In this document: piece after piece, positions 8,562 to 16,246 of the stretch
How the letters are laid out: the number at the start of each line of letters is the position of its first letter
Position numbering within the stretch: position 1 is the stretch's first letter
Assembly: GCA_026645575.1 (NCBI GenBank)
Contig: JAPKMW010000021.1
Coordinates: 1 to 64,000, forward strand
DNA from: Caldilineaceae bacterium
GTDB taxonomy: Bacteria; Chloroflexota; Anaerolineae; Caldilineales; Caldilineaceae
Length of the DNA stretch: 64,000 bases
Reading direction: 5' to 3'
Made by a program: the position numbers and the translations under genes
The notes under the pieces: model-generated
The model's database searches: none
What the model saw: only the letters and a program-made list of their open reading frames with translations
Told to the model about the DNA's origin: nothing

Positions 8562-11500
8562 ATGAGTAGAAGCTCTTTTTCAGATACCCAGCGCGATGCT
8601 GAGAAATATCGGTTGTTGGTGCGGGCGCTGCGTCATGCAACGACGGTGGTACGCGCCATGGAGGAGCAGGATCGGGTCGATATTCGCGAGGTGCTGACCA
8701 GGCTGTTGCCCGATGTGGCGGCAGCGTTGGGGGCGCAGAAGGCGTTTGTAATTCGCCAAATCAACCCAACGGTTGGCGGCCAACCGGAAGTGGAGATGGA
8801 GAGCGTCTATCCGCCGGAGGAGACGAAGGTTGAGCGCGGGATGGCGTCACCATTGCTCCAGTCGGTGCTGCATGATGGCCGGCCCCGTGTCCTCGACACC
8901 TTGGATGATGAAGAGCCAAAGCCGATTCTGGGGCTGGAGTTTTTCAACGCCACCTCGGCGATTCTGGTGCGGGTGCAGATTGTGGACCAGGTCTACATTG
9001 TTGGCGTCTGCAACAAGCGGGATCGCCAGGACGGTCCTTTCCTAGCGAGTGACCGGATCACGCTGGACAACATGCTGGAGTTGATCGCCATCGGCGCCCG
9101 CACTAGTGAACAACGGCGGCGCGAATTGGACAGCATCGAACATATCAGCCGGATTGCCGCACAGGGTTCACCGGAGGCGGTGGCCAAAGAAATCGTGCAG
9201 CAAGCCGTCCGCCTGACCCGTGCGCTCTATGCCGAGTTGTGGGCCATCGACAAGCACCACAACCACCTGGACTTTGTCACGGCCTTTCACAAACAAGAGC
9301 CAAAGTGGACGCCCCACCAGACGATTTTGTTACTCACCGATGAGACGATGGGGGGCTATGTGGCCCACCATCAACAACAACGATACGCGCCCGATGTGAG
9401 CAAGGAACGCCATTACGCTCAATGGGGGCCAGCAGTGCAGTCGGCCTTTTGCGTGCCACTGCGCTTGAGCGAACAGACGCTGGGGGTTCTCTTTGTCGCC
9501 AGCGAGGTGATCGACGGTATCAACCGGGAAGAGCGACGCTTTGTTGACCAACTGGCGCCCCATGCCGCCATTGCCCTGCACAATGCGCGGCTACAAGAAG
9601 TGCGCCAGCAAGTGATCACCTTTTTACAGGATGTCACGAATGTCTTGCCCTTGCAGGAGCAGTTCGCCCTGCTGCTGGAACATCTGCCCTACTATGTCGA
9701 TACCACCAACCTCTTCCTGGCGGTCTACGACAACGAGCGCAACGAGATTGCCTTTCCCCTGGCTTTTGAACGGGGCGAGCCGGTGACGGCTGAGTTGAAG
9801 CAGCGCGGGCAGATCTATGGGCCGCGGCAACCGGGGCAGCGCTATTTGAGCTTCCCCGAATGGGTGTTGCAACACCGCAAAACGTTGTTAGTGGAAAATT
9901 TTGCCACCTGGCCGGAGCGCTACGCCATCGAACCCCGATCGCGTGTCGATGTTAAAAGCTGTCTGGTAGTGCCGCTGCTGCGCCAGGAGCGGATTGTCGG
10001 CGTGTTGGGCTTGCGCAGCTTCTTTGCCGACAAGGGCAGCTTTGATGAATATGACAAACATTTTTTGGAAGGCATCGCCAATCATATTGCCATTGTGTTG
10101 GATAACTCGCGTCGTTATGATGCTGCGCTTGTAAACCTGCGGCGCGCCAACGATGAGTTACAGTTACGCATTCAGGAATTAAAGGCCGTCAGCACTTTCC
10201 AACAACGGATCAGCGATCTGAACGCCGAAGCGGACGAGATCGAGAGTATCTATACCGAAGCGCTCTATGCTATGGCCGGTGTGGGCATCAACATCAGCAA
10301 TATGTACATTGCCCTCTACGACCAACAGCAGCAGCAGATCACCTTCCCACTGGCCTACGAAGAAGGGCGCCGGCTGACGGAAGCAGAGAAGGCGCAAAGT
10401 GAGCTTTATCACACGGCGCCCTTTGGTCATCATGGTAGTGTAGCCGAATGGGTCATGAAGATGTGGCAGTTAGCGCGCCGGCGCGAGGCCATGCTCATTA
10501 ACTATGACTTTAAGCAGTGGGCTAGGCGCCAGGGCATCCGCATCTTTCCCACCAATACCAAAGCGTGGTTAGGGGCGCCGATGATCTTTAATGAACAGTT
10601 GGTTGGCATGATTGGTTTGCGCAGCAGCAGCGAAGAAGAAATTTTTAAGGAGAGCCATAAAGAACTCTTGGAAATCATCGCCAGCCAGGCTGCCATCGCC
10701 ATTACGAATGCCCGGCTTTATGCCGAATCACAGGGACAGATCAAAGAATTGCGGGCGCTTAATGCTGCGGCCGAGGCGATTACCAGAGCGGGCGTCGAAC
10801 GGGATGTTGTATTACAAACCATTTTGGAACAGGCCATTCACGCCACCGGCGCCTTCTTTGGCACCATGCAACTGGCCGAGGATGATCATCTCAAGTTTAT
10901 TACGGCCTGGCCCCTGGCAGAACGCGAAAAGTTATGGGCCAGCTATGGGCGAATGCCGCTTAATGGGCCAGGGCTGACAGTGCGCGCCTATAACCAGAAT
11001 GACGCCAAGCTTGTGTCGGATGTCAAGCAAGACCCTGACTTTCTCGATTATACTGGTCGCACCGGATCAGCGTTGGCGGTTGTTCTCCGGCGCAGCGGAG
11101 AGAATGGGCAACAGCCCATTGGCATTCTCAATGTCGAACATGCCGAGGTGGGGCGCTTGACCGAAACCCATCGCCGAACCTTGATTGCCCTGGCCAATCT
11201 GGCCGCAGTCGCTATTGAAAATGCCGATCAGGCGGCGCAACTGAGCCGTTCCAACGCCATCGCCATCATGGGGGCCTGGGGTGCGGACATTGTGCATGAC
11301 ATTCACCGCGAGGTCGCTGTGGTGCGGCTGGCGTTGGCGATCTTGCGCCTGGACGAGTCGTTGCCCCGGTCGCTGCTGTTGAATCATTTGCAGGAGATTG
11401 ACCAGGCGGTGAGCAATTTGGTTATGCCGGTCTTGCCCGAACAACTGCCGGAGCCGGGGCGGGCACGCGAACGGCAAGACATTGCCATTGCCGACGCCGT

Positions 11501-11975
11501 GATTCGCGCCGAAACCGAGCAATTGCAACGCAGCCATGCCGGTGTCCGCCTGGAACTGGCGCTGACTTGTCCGCAGGTCTGGATTCAGATGCACCAACTC
11601 TGGTTGCGCCGGCTGCTGCGCCATTTGGTCAAGAATGCCATTCGGGCCAATGCCAACGCGCCGACAGCGCTCATCGTGCGCATCGGCACCACCCGCCAGG
11701 CCGGCATGGTCGAGCTTTGGGTCAGTGACAATGGCCGCGGGGTGCGACCAGAGATTGCCGCGCTGCTCTTTAACCGCCCAATTCCGCAGAGTACCGGCCC
11801 CCACACTACCGAACAGAGTGACGAACGTTTTGGGCGCGGCTTGTTGCTGGTGCGCCATATTGTTGAGTTGCATGGCGGTCAAGTTTGGCTTAAAGAGAAT
11901 ATCCCTGGCGAGAATGTCTGTTTCGCCCTCTCCGTGCCGGAAGCCACCGCCACCGAGCTGGTCTTTAACCGGTAA
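8562..11975 (+). CDS. Five-GAF sensor histidine kinase, 1137 aa
   Basis: Very large cytosolic sensor kinase. I count five GAF-type modules at about 25-180, 190-350, 355-525, 545-730 and 740-895; modules 3 and 4 resemble each other strongly (FLAVYDNE/YIALYDQQ; AFPLAFERG/TFPLAYEEG), which suggests duplication. The dimerisation segment reads WGADIVHDIHREVAVV with the likely phospho-His at about H912, then the HATPase domain: N-box LVKNAIRANA, G1 VSDNGRGV, G2 FGRGLLLVRHIVELHGG. No membrane helices. Followed after 237 nt by a receiver-APH protein, mirroring the first kinase/receiver pair of the island. Confidence 0.9.
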   Translation: MSRSSFSDTQRDAEKYRLLVRALRHATTVVRAMEEQDRVDIREVLTRLLPDVAAALGAQKAFVIRQINPTVGGQPEVEMESVYPPEETKVERGMASPLLQSVLHDGRPRVLDTLDDEEPKPILGLEFFNATSAILVRVQIVDQVYIVGVCNKRDRQDGPFLASDRITLDNMLELIAIGARTSEQRRRELDSIEHISRIAAQGSPEAVAKEIVQQAVRLTRALYAELWAIDKHHNHLDFVTAFHKQEPKWTPHQTILLLTDETMGGYVAHHQQQRYAPDVSKERHYAQWGPAVQSAFCVPLRLSEQTLGVLFVASEVIDGINREERRFVDQLAPHAAIALHNARLQEVRQQVITFLQDVTNVLPLQEQFALLLEHLPYYVDTTNLFLAVYDNERNEIAFPLAFERGEPVTAELKQRGQIYGPRQPGQRYLSFPEWVLQHRKTLLVENFATWPERYAIEPRSRVDVKSCLVVPLLRQERIVGVLGLRSFFADKGSFDEYDKHFLEGIANHIAIVLDNSRRYDAALVNLRRANDELQLRIQELKAVSTFQQRISDLNAEADEIESIYTEALYAMAGVGINISNMYIALYDQQQQQITFPLAYEEGRRLTEAEKAQSELYHTAPFGHHGSVAEWVMKMWQLARRREAMLINYDFKQWARRQGIRIFPTNTKAWLGAPMIFNEQLVGMIGLRSSSEEEIFKESHKELLEIIASQAAIAITNARLYAESQGQIKELRALNAAAEAITRAGVERDVVLQTILEQAIHATGAFFGTMQLAEDDHLKFITAWPLAEREKLWASYGRMPLNGPGLTVRAYNQNDAKLVSDVKQDPDFLDYTGRTGSALAVVLRRSGENGQQPIGILNVEHAEVGRLTETHRRTLIALANLAAVAIENADQAAQLSRSNAIAIMGAWGADIVHDIHREVAVVRLALAILRLDESLPRSLLLNHLQEIDQAVSNLVMPVLPEQLPEPGRARERQDIAIADAVIRAETEQLQRSHAGVRLELALTCPQVWIQMHQLWLRRLLRHLVKNAIRANANAPTALIVRIGTTRQAGMVELWVSDNGRGVRPEIAALLFNRPIPQSTGPHTTEQSDERFGRGLLLVRHIVELHGGQVWLKENIPGENVCFALSVPEATATELVFNR

Positions 11976-12000
11976 CGCCCCCTGCATCGTTTATAGGGGC

Positions 12001-12135
12001 GTCCCTGTGTGTCAAGTCCCTGTGTGTCAAACCAATCGCCACGGGTTGAAACCTGTGGCTGGCACAAAAACCTGCTAAAGCCAGGTTACAGGGCGCCGTG
12101 ACGACAGGGGATTAGTGCGTTTTAACGCAGCTTTT
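12001..12135. repeat. 15-bp tandem repeat, ccacgggtt hairpin and weak terminator
   Basis: A 15-nt unit (gtccctgtgtgtcaa) occurs twice back to back (12001-12030). A hairpin at 12038-12059 has arms gccacgggtt / aacctgtggc. At about 12117-12135 a 6-bp stem tgcgtt/aacgca is followed by a short T-run, a possible weak terminator of the five-GAF kinase message. Confidence 0.75.
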
Positions 12136-12212
12136 TGTACCAGACGGTAAATTCATTCACCGGGACTGCGCGCAAGTAGCCGTTTCGCCGTTACACAAAG
12201 AGGAAACCAAGG

Positions 12213-13811
12213 ATGCCCACTGTTTTACCCCGGTTGCTGGTGATTGATAATGATGAGCGGATTGTCTACTATCTGCAAACGCTCTTCACCAAACGTGGCT
12301 ATGAGGTTCATACGGCCCAAGGCGTTGGTGGCGCGGCGCTACGTCAGGATGCTGTCGAGTTGGCGCAGAAGGTGCGGCCCCACGTCGCCATTGTCGATCT
12401 ACGGTTGGATGATGAATATACCGATGACCCGACCGGCCTCTTGCTCCTGCCGGCGCTAGCCTCGGCGCGCTGCATTCTCTACTCCGCCTATCTGGCGCCG
12501 ACGGTGTTGAGCCGGGTCAAACGGCAGTACAATGTCTTCGACTGGGTGGACAAGCAGGAGATTGAGCGGCTCTGTACCGTGGTCGACGAGGCGGCCTATC
12601 AGGCCAGCGCCAGCCGCCGTGGCCTGGAGATCCAATGGCCCACCAACTGGCGACGGCAGGAGATCGTTGCGGCGCTCTTCAAAGAAGCGCAAAGCCAGCC
12701 GGCGCTCGAAATTCTGGATGACATCATTGCCCAACTCTTTGGCGACAGTCGGCGCATTACGCCGGAAGCGGTCAATGGCAAGCCGGAGGAAGGGCTGCGT
12801 TCGGTGGTGCGGGGGCGGTCGGTGATTGCCAAGATCCATGCCGATCATTTACAGCCGATGGTGCTAAAGCTAGGGCTGGCCCGTCGCACCCATCGTGAGT
12901 ACGAGAATTATCAAGCGCATATTCATGGTTTCCTGCCGGGGCTTTTCCACACGCAGATCGAAAAGCATACCCTCTTCTGGGATCTGGGCGGCACGGTCTA
13001 TAGCTTTGTCGGCGCCGGCAAAGAGACGTTGCCGACCTTTGCTATTCACTATGCCCAGAACAGCGAAGTGGACAAGATTCTGGCGCCCTTGCGCCACCTC
13101 TTCCGTGTGGTCTGGCAACCGCACTATGCCGCCGCCGTCCCGATGCTCGACCGCACGCTCTATGCGGCCTATGACGAATTCTTTCACCTGGCGGAAAAGT
13201 TAGCCCAGATCGATCAGACGCTGCTGCCCAAACTGGCGCAGTTGGTTGCCTTGCCCCACGATCCCATCCAGTGGGTCGGCGCCTTTGGGGCGACGCACAG
13301 TCATATCCCAACCGCGCGACAAGCTGTTACCCACGGCGATCTGCAAGGGGATAATCTCTTCGTCGAAGAGGAACGCGCCTGGCTGATCGACTTTGAACGC
13401 ACCGGCCTTGGCCATGCTCTGCGCGACTTTGCCGAGTTGGAGGTCGATATTTTTGCCCGCCTGCTTCCCCACGATCAGGTCGATTGGACAACGCTGCAAC
13501 GGCTGGCTGAATGGCTGGTCAGCCCAACCGAACCGGGCGCTTTCCCTGTCCACACCGAACTTGCCAGCCAACCGGCGGTGCAAAAGGCATTACAAGTCAT
13601 CAGCGGCGTCCGCGCCTTAGCCCATGAGGTTGTCCGCCACCATGATCAGCGCGAACAGCTTTGGGCCATGCTCTTTGATGCGCTCTTTGTGGCGTCGATC
13701 AACGCCATGCCGGAGACGCAACGGTTGCGGGCGCTGCTTTATGCCGGGGTCATCTGTCACCGCCTCGCCACCTGGGATGAAGCGTGGCCGCCAAAGGGGA
13801 TGATTGGGTGA
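12213..13811 (+). CDS. Receiver domain fused to APH-like phosphotransferase, second copy, 532 aa
   Basis: Paralogue of the protein at 3807-5390 with the same order of domains. Receiver: LLVIDND (D12, D14), acceptor D62 in AIVDLRLDD. The kinase-like part keeps the N-lobe Lys in MVLKLG, Glu in REYENY, catalytic HGDLQGDN (H374, D376) and metal Asp D393 in LIDFERTG, followed by LRDFAELEVDI as in the first copy. Active site complete. The two copies otherwise differ widely, so the duplication is old. Start at ATG 12213 behind GAGGAAACCAAGG. Likely receives phosphate from the five-GAF kinase; what it phosphorylates is unknown, with the AAA and STAND ATPases downstream as possible targets (inference). 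Confidence 0.85.
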   Translation: MPTVLPRLLVIDNDERIVYYLQTLFTKRGYEVHTAQGVGGAALRQDAVELAQKVRPHVAIVDLRLDDEYTDDPTGLLLLPALASARCILYSAYLAPTVLSRVKRQYNVFDWVDKQEIERLCTVVDEAAYQASASRRGLEIQWPTNWRRQEIVAALFKEAQSQPALEILDDIIAQLFGDSRRITPEAVNGKPEEGLRSVVRGRSVIAKIHADHLQPMVLKLGLARRTHREYENYQAHIHGFLPGLFHTQIEKHTLFWDLGGTVYSFVGAGKETLPTFAIHYAQNSEVDKILAPLRHLFRVVWQPHYAAAVPMLDRTLYAAYDEFFHLAEKLAQIDQTLLPKLAQLVALPHDPIQWVGAFGATHSHIPTARQAVTHGDLQGDNLFVEEERAWLIDFERTGLGHALRDFAELEVDIFARLLPHDQVDWTTLQRLAEWLVSPTEPGAFPVHTELASQPAVQKALQVISGVRALAHEVVRHHDQREQLWAMLFDALFVASINAMPETQRLRALLYAGVICHRLATWDEAWPPKGMIG

Positions 13812-13846
13812 TTCAGCCTGTCGAAACCACCGAATCACCCAATCAT
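13800..13846. repeat. Perfect 15-bp palindrome over the stop codon
   Basis: Arms 13800-13814 and 13832-13846 are exactly complementary with a 17-nt loop that again contains cagcctgtcga, the same loop word as at 3751-3761. The left arm includes the stop codon of the receiver-kinase gene. Confidence 0.85.
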
Positions 13847-13862
13847 CCGTAGCCAAGCCATA

Positions 13863-13896
13863 GATCGATCAACCCCATCGCAACGGTTGATCGATC
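13863..13896. promoter_or_regulatory. 12-bp inverted repeat overlapping a -35 box (candidate operator)
   Basis: gatcgatcaacc (13863-13874) and its exact complement (13885-13896) flank a 10-nt loop. The right half overlaps the -35 element of the promoter at 13887-13915, the expected position of a repressor site for the AAA ATPase gene. It could also simply be a hairpin of the upstream message. Confidence 0.45.
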
Positions 13897-13915
13897 ACCG
13901 CAATCAAGCTATAAT
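13887..13915 (+). promoter_or_regulatory. Promoter of the AAA ATPase / SPFH / STAND segment
   Basis: TTGATC (13887-13892), 17-nt spacer, perfect TATAAT (13910-13915). Transcription would start near 13922, which is upstream of the ATG at 13962 but almost at the ATG at 13926; this is one reason to prefer 13962 as the start codon. Confidence 0.6.
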
Positions 13916-13961
13916 TCATCTTATCATGCTGGAATCACCAAACATTCGGAAAACATCTATG

Positions 13962-14990
13962 GAACCATCCGTTAGCCCACGTTACCAGCTCACCTACCGC
14001 CAAGCCGAGATCCGGCTGATTGCCGATTGCGCCAAACAGGGCCAGTCGCTCTGCTTGATGGGGGTGGCCGGCACCGGTAAATCGAATATCACCAATTTCC
14101 TGCAAAGTGATCCCTATGCCTACAAGGCGCACTACTTTGGCGAACAGGCCGATCACTTTCTCTTCCCCCTGGTCGATGGCAATACTTGGGATCAGACGCC
14201 GGTGGGGCTGTGGCGGCTGATGCAGACCGCACTGGCCGAGGTCACCCGCCATCTGGAGCAACCGACCACCGATGGCAAGTTGATCCAGTTCACTGAAGAG
14301 CAGCGCGTCTTTAGCGAACTCAAGAGCCACGTGGATTGGTTTTGCCAGAAAGCCGGCTATTGGGTTATCTTTGTGCTGGATGATGTGGATAAAATTCTCA
14401 GCGTTGGGCCGTTGAACATGCTGGAACAGTTGAACGCCTTGCGCAGTAGCGGCAACCGGGGCAAACTGAGTTATCTGCTCTTTACCAAAAAGTTACCCCA
14501 TGTGCTGGGCCGCAACCACCCACTGCAAGGCGTCTCGAAGTTCTATGATCTCTTTAGCAGCCATGTCTATGCGCTTGGTCTCTACAACCATGAGGATGCG
14601 CGCCAGATGTTGGTGCATCTCAACGAACTGGCCGGCAAGCCGCTCACGACGCGCGAGTTGACGCAGATCGAAACGCTGGCCGGTGGTCATGCGCGGCTCT
14701 TGCGACTGATCTTTGAACTGTGGCGCAGCAACCGTCCCGGTGACGATGACCTGGTTGCCACCCTGGCCCAACAGAGCGATATTCGTGATGAGTGTCGACG
14801 TATTTTCCAGGGGTTACATGAAGAGGAGCAAGCCGTCTGTCTGCGTGTAGCCCATGACCAACACGAAGCAGAGGATGGGGCGGTGATCGAACATCTGGTG
14901 CAGCGGGGATTGCTCAATAACGAGGAGGAACGGGGTTGGTTTAGCCCGCTCTTTGCCGAGTTTTTACGCACGCAGTCGATTGCATCGTAG
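13962..14990 (+). CDS. AAA/ORC-like P-loop ATPase, 342 aa
   Basis: Cytosolic ATPase of the AAA/STAND type. Walker A GVAGTGKSN near residue 37, Walker B VIFVLDDVDK near residue 140, a later SSG(N)RGKLSYLLFTKK strand with a sensor-like position, and GGHARLLRL near residue 240, matching the GGHPxLL motif of this superfamily. The C terminus (about 285-342) looks like a winged helix (LVQRGLLNNEEERGWFSPLF). The frame is open from 13887 but the promoter and codon context favour ATG 13962; ATG 13926 is the alternative. Follows the second receiver-kinase by 150 nt and shares layout with the large ATPase at 16247. Confidence 0.75.
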   Translation, partial: EPSVSPRYQLTYRQAEIRLIADCAKQGQSLCLMGVAGTGKSNITNFLQSDPYAYKAHYFGEQADHFLFPLVDGNTWDQTPVGLWRLMQTALAEVTRHLEQPTTDGKLIQFTEEQRVFSELKSHVDWFCQKAGYWVIFVLDDVDKILSVGPLNMLEQLNALRSSGNRGKLSYLLFTKKLPHVLGRNHPLQGVSKFYDLFSSHVYALGLYNHEDARQMLVHLNELAGKPLTTRELTQIETLAGGHARLLRLIFELWRSNRPGDDDLVATLAQQSDIRDECRRIFQGLHEEEQAVCLRVAHDQHEAEDGAVIEHLVQRGLLNNEEERGWFSPLFAEFLRTQSIAS

Positions 14991-14992
14991 AT

Positions 14993-15112
14993 GTAACGAT
15001 TCACAACACAGAGTGTCACAGAGATACAGAGAGATTCACAGAGAAAAAACTCAGAAACCTCTCTGCGCATCTCTGTGAAATCTTTGCGATCTCTGTGAAC
15101 CTGAATCGTTAC
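14993..15112. repeat. Long palindrome with cacagagat / ctctgtg words
   Basis: Outer arms 14993-15003 and 15102-15112 are exact complements, and the inside is filled with cacagag words on the left and ctctgtg/ctctgcg words on the right, giving an almost continuous hairpin. Same vocabulary as 63326-63405. Confidence 0.85.
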
Positions 15113-15152
15113 CCGTAGGTAAAGAAGTCATTGCAGCATCGAAGGAGGAACA

Positions 15153-16118
15153 ATGGATTTTTTAGTTCCGCTGTTTATCATTGCCTTGATTATTGTCGGC
15201 ATCTACTTCCTGACGCAATCGAAGATGCAGGTGGTGCAGGAAGAGGAGCGGCTGGTGGTCTACCGGCTGGGGCGTTTTCATCGGGTGGCCGGGCCGGGGG
15301 TTGTCGTCTTACAGCGTATGTTGGACGAGGTGAAGCGCACCTTCAATGTGCGCGACGAGCCACATAATGTGCGGATCAACGGCCTCTTTATGAATGGCGT
15401 TCCCTTTGGCTATACACTCAACTTCTGGTATCGCTTTGACCTTCAGGCAGCAGCCGACGGCAACCATGAACGGTTGGCCAAACTGGTGCAATTTAGCGAC
15501 GAAGAGCGAGAAAAACAGGTGGCGACCAAGGTGCGCGAGGCATTAGTCGCGGCCGGCCCGGTCATTGAACAGAAGTTCAAACCGACCGGCGCCGATTTTG
15601 TTAGTAAGTTGCTGCCCATCATCCCTGGCTTGCCCTCCTTTGACGCCTTTATGGTGGAGGTGCGGAAACATCTGCGCGAGAGTTTGCCGTTGGTCGGCGC
15701 CATTCTCAACGAAGAGCATCCGCTCACCGTGACCAACATTCACCTGGGCAGTGACATTATCGGCAGCTTTAGCCGTGGTCGCGTCGCCACCATGCTGCGC
15801 GAGACCTTCCCCAATCTGCCGCCGGAACTGCTCTTGCAGGCGGTCTCGTCGATTGAGGGGATTGACATGCCGCAACAGCGGGTGGTCTTTGAAGGAGTAG
15901 ACCAGAGCAACACGCGCCTTGACTTTCGCCCGGAAGAAGGAGAAGCCTCGGCCCGCGTCCGCGTCCAGCCGACAGGGCCGACAGCCAGCAACGCAGCGCA
16001 ACCGGCGATCAATCCAACCAGTGCAGCGCCCGTTGTTCAATCTAGCACTTCCGTCACGCCCAACAAAGAGCAATTAACAAAGGACGATCTCTCTATTCTC
16101 AAACGGGTTCCTGCCTGA
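15153..16118 (+). CDS. SPFH/Band-7 membrane protein, 321 aa
   Basis: N-terminal membrane anchor (about residues 3-22, VPLFIIALIIVGIYFL) followed directly by the SPFH domain opening QVVQEEERLVVYRLGRFHRVAGPG, typical of prohibitin/stomatin-like scaffold proteins that form rings on the inner face of the membrane. The C-terminal 60 residues are low complexity (Pro/Thr/Ser/Ala) instead of the usual long coiled coil. Strong ribosome site GAAGGAGGAA just before ATG 15153. No NfeD-type partner next to it; the neighbours are ATPases, so it may scaffold the membrane ATPase downstream (inference). Confidence 0.85.
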   Translation: MDFLVPLFIIALIIVGIYFLTQSKMQVVQEEERLVVYRLGRFHRVAGPGVVVLQRMLDEVKRTFNVRDEPHNVRINGLFMNGVPFGYTLNFWYRFDLQAAADGNHERLAKLVQFSDEEREKQVATKVREALVAAGPVIEQKFKPTGADFVSKLLPIIPGLPSFDAFMVEVRKHLRESLPLVGAILNEEHPLTVTNIHLGSDIIGSFSRGRVATMLRETFPNLPPELLLQAVSSIEGIDMPQQRVVFEGVDQSNTRLDFRPEEGEASARVRVQPTGPTASNAAQPAINPTSAAPVVQSSTSVTPNKEQLTKDDLSILKRVPA

Positions 16119-16154
16119 CCGGCACACAACCCCCAATCCAACCGACGGTATCGT

Positions 16155-16212
16155 AAAAATAGTGCTAATCTCGCATTGCCCACTGCATCACCTGGAGATT
16201 ACCACTATTTTT
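16155..16212. terminator. 18-bp hairpin ending in T-run
   Basis: Arms 16155-16172 and 16195-16212 pair at 17 of 18 positions; the right arm ends in five Ts. It may terminate the SPFH message. The hairpin is AT-rich and close to the next gene, so partial read-through is likely. Confidence 0.5.
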
Positions 16213-16246
16213 GCCTATCGTCATCCAAAACAAGGTGTGGTACAGC

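Noticed and set aside
11067..11987. 306-codon minus-strand frame
   Set aside because: Antisense to the five-GAF kinase; long frames on the opposite strand are common at this codon bias.
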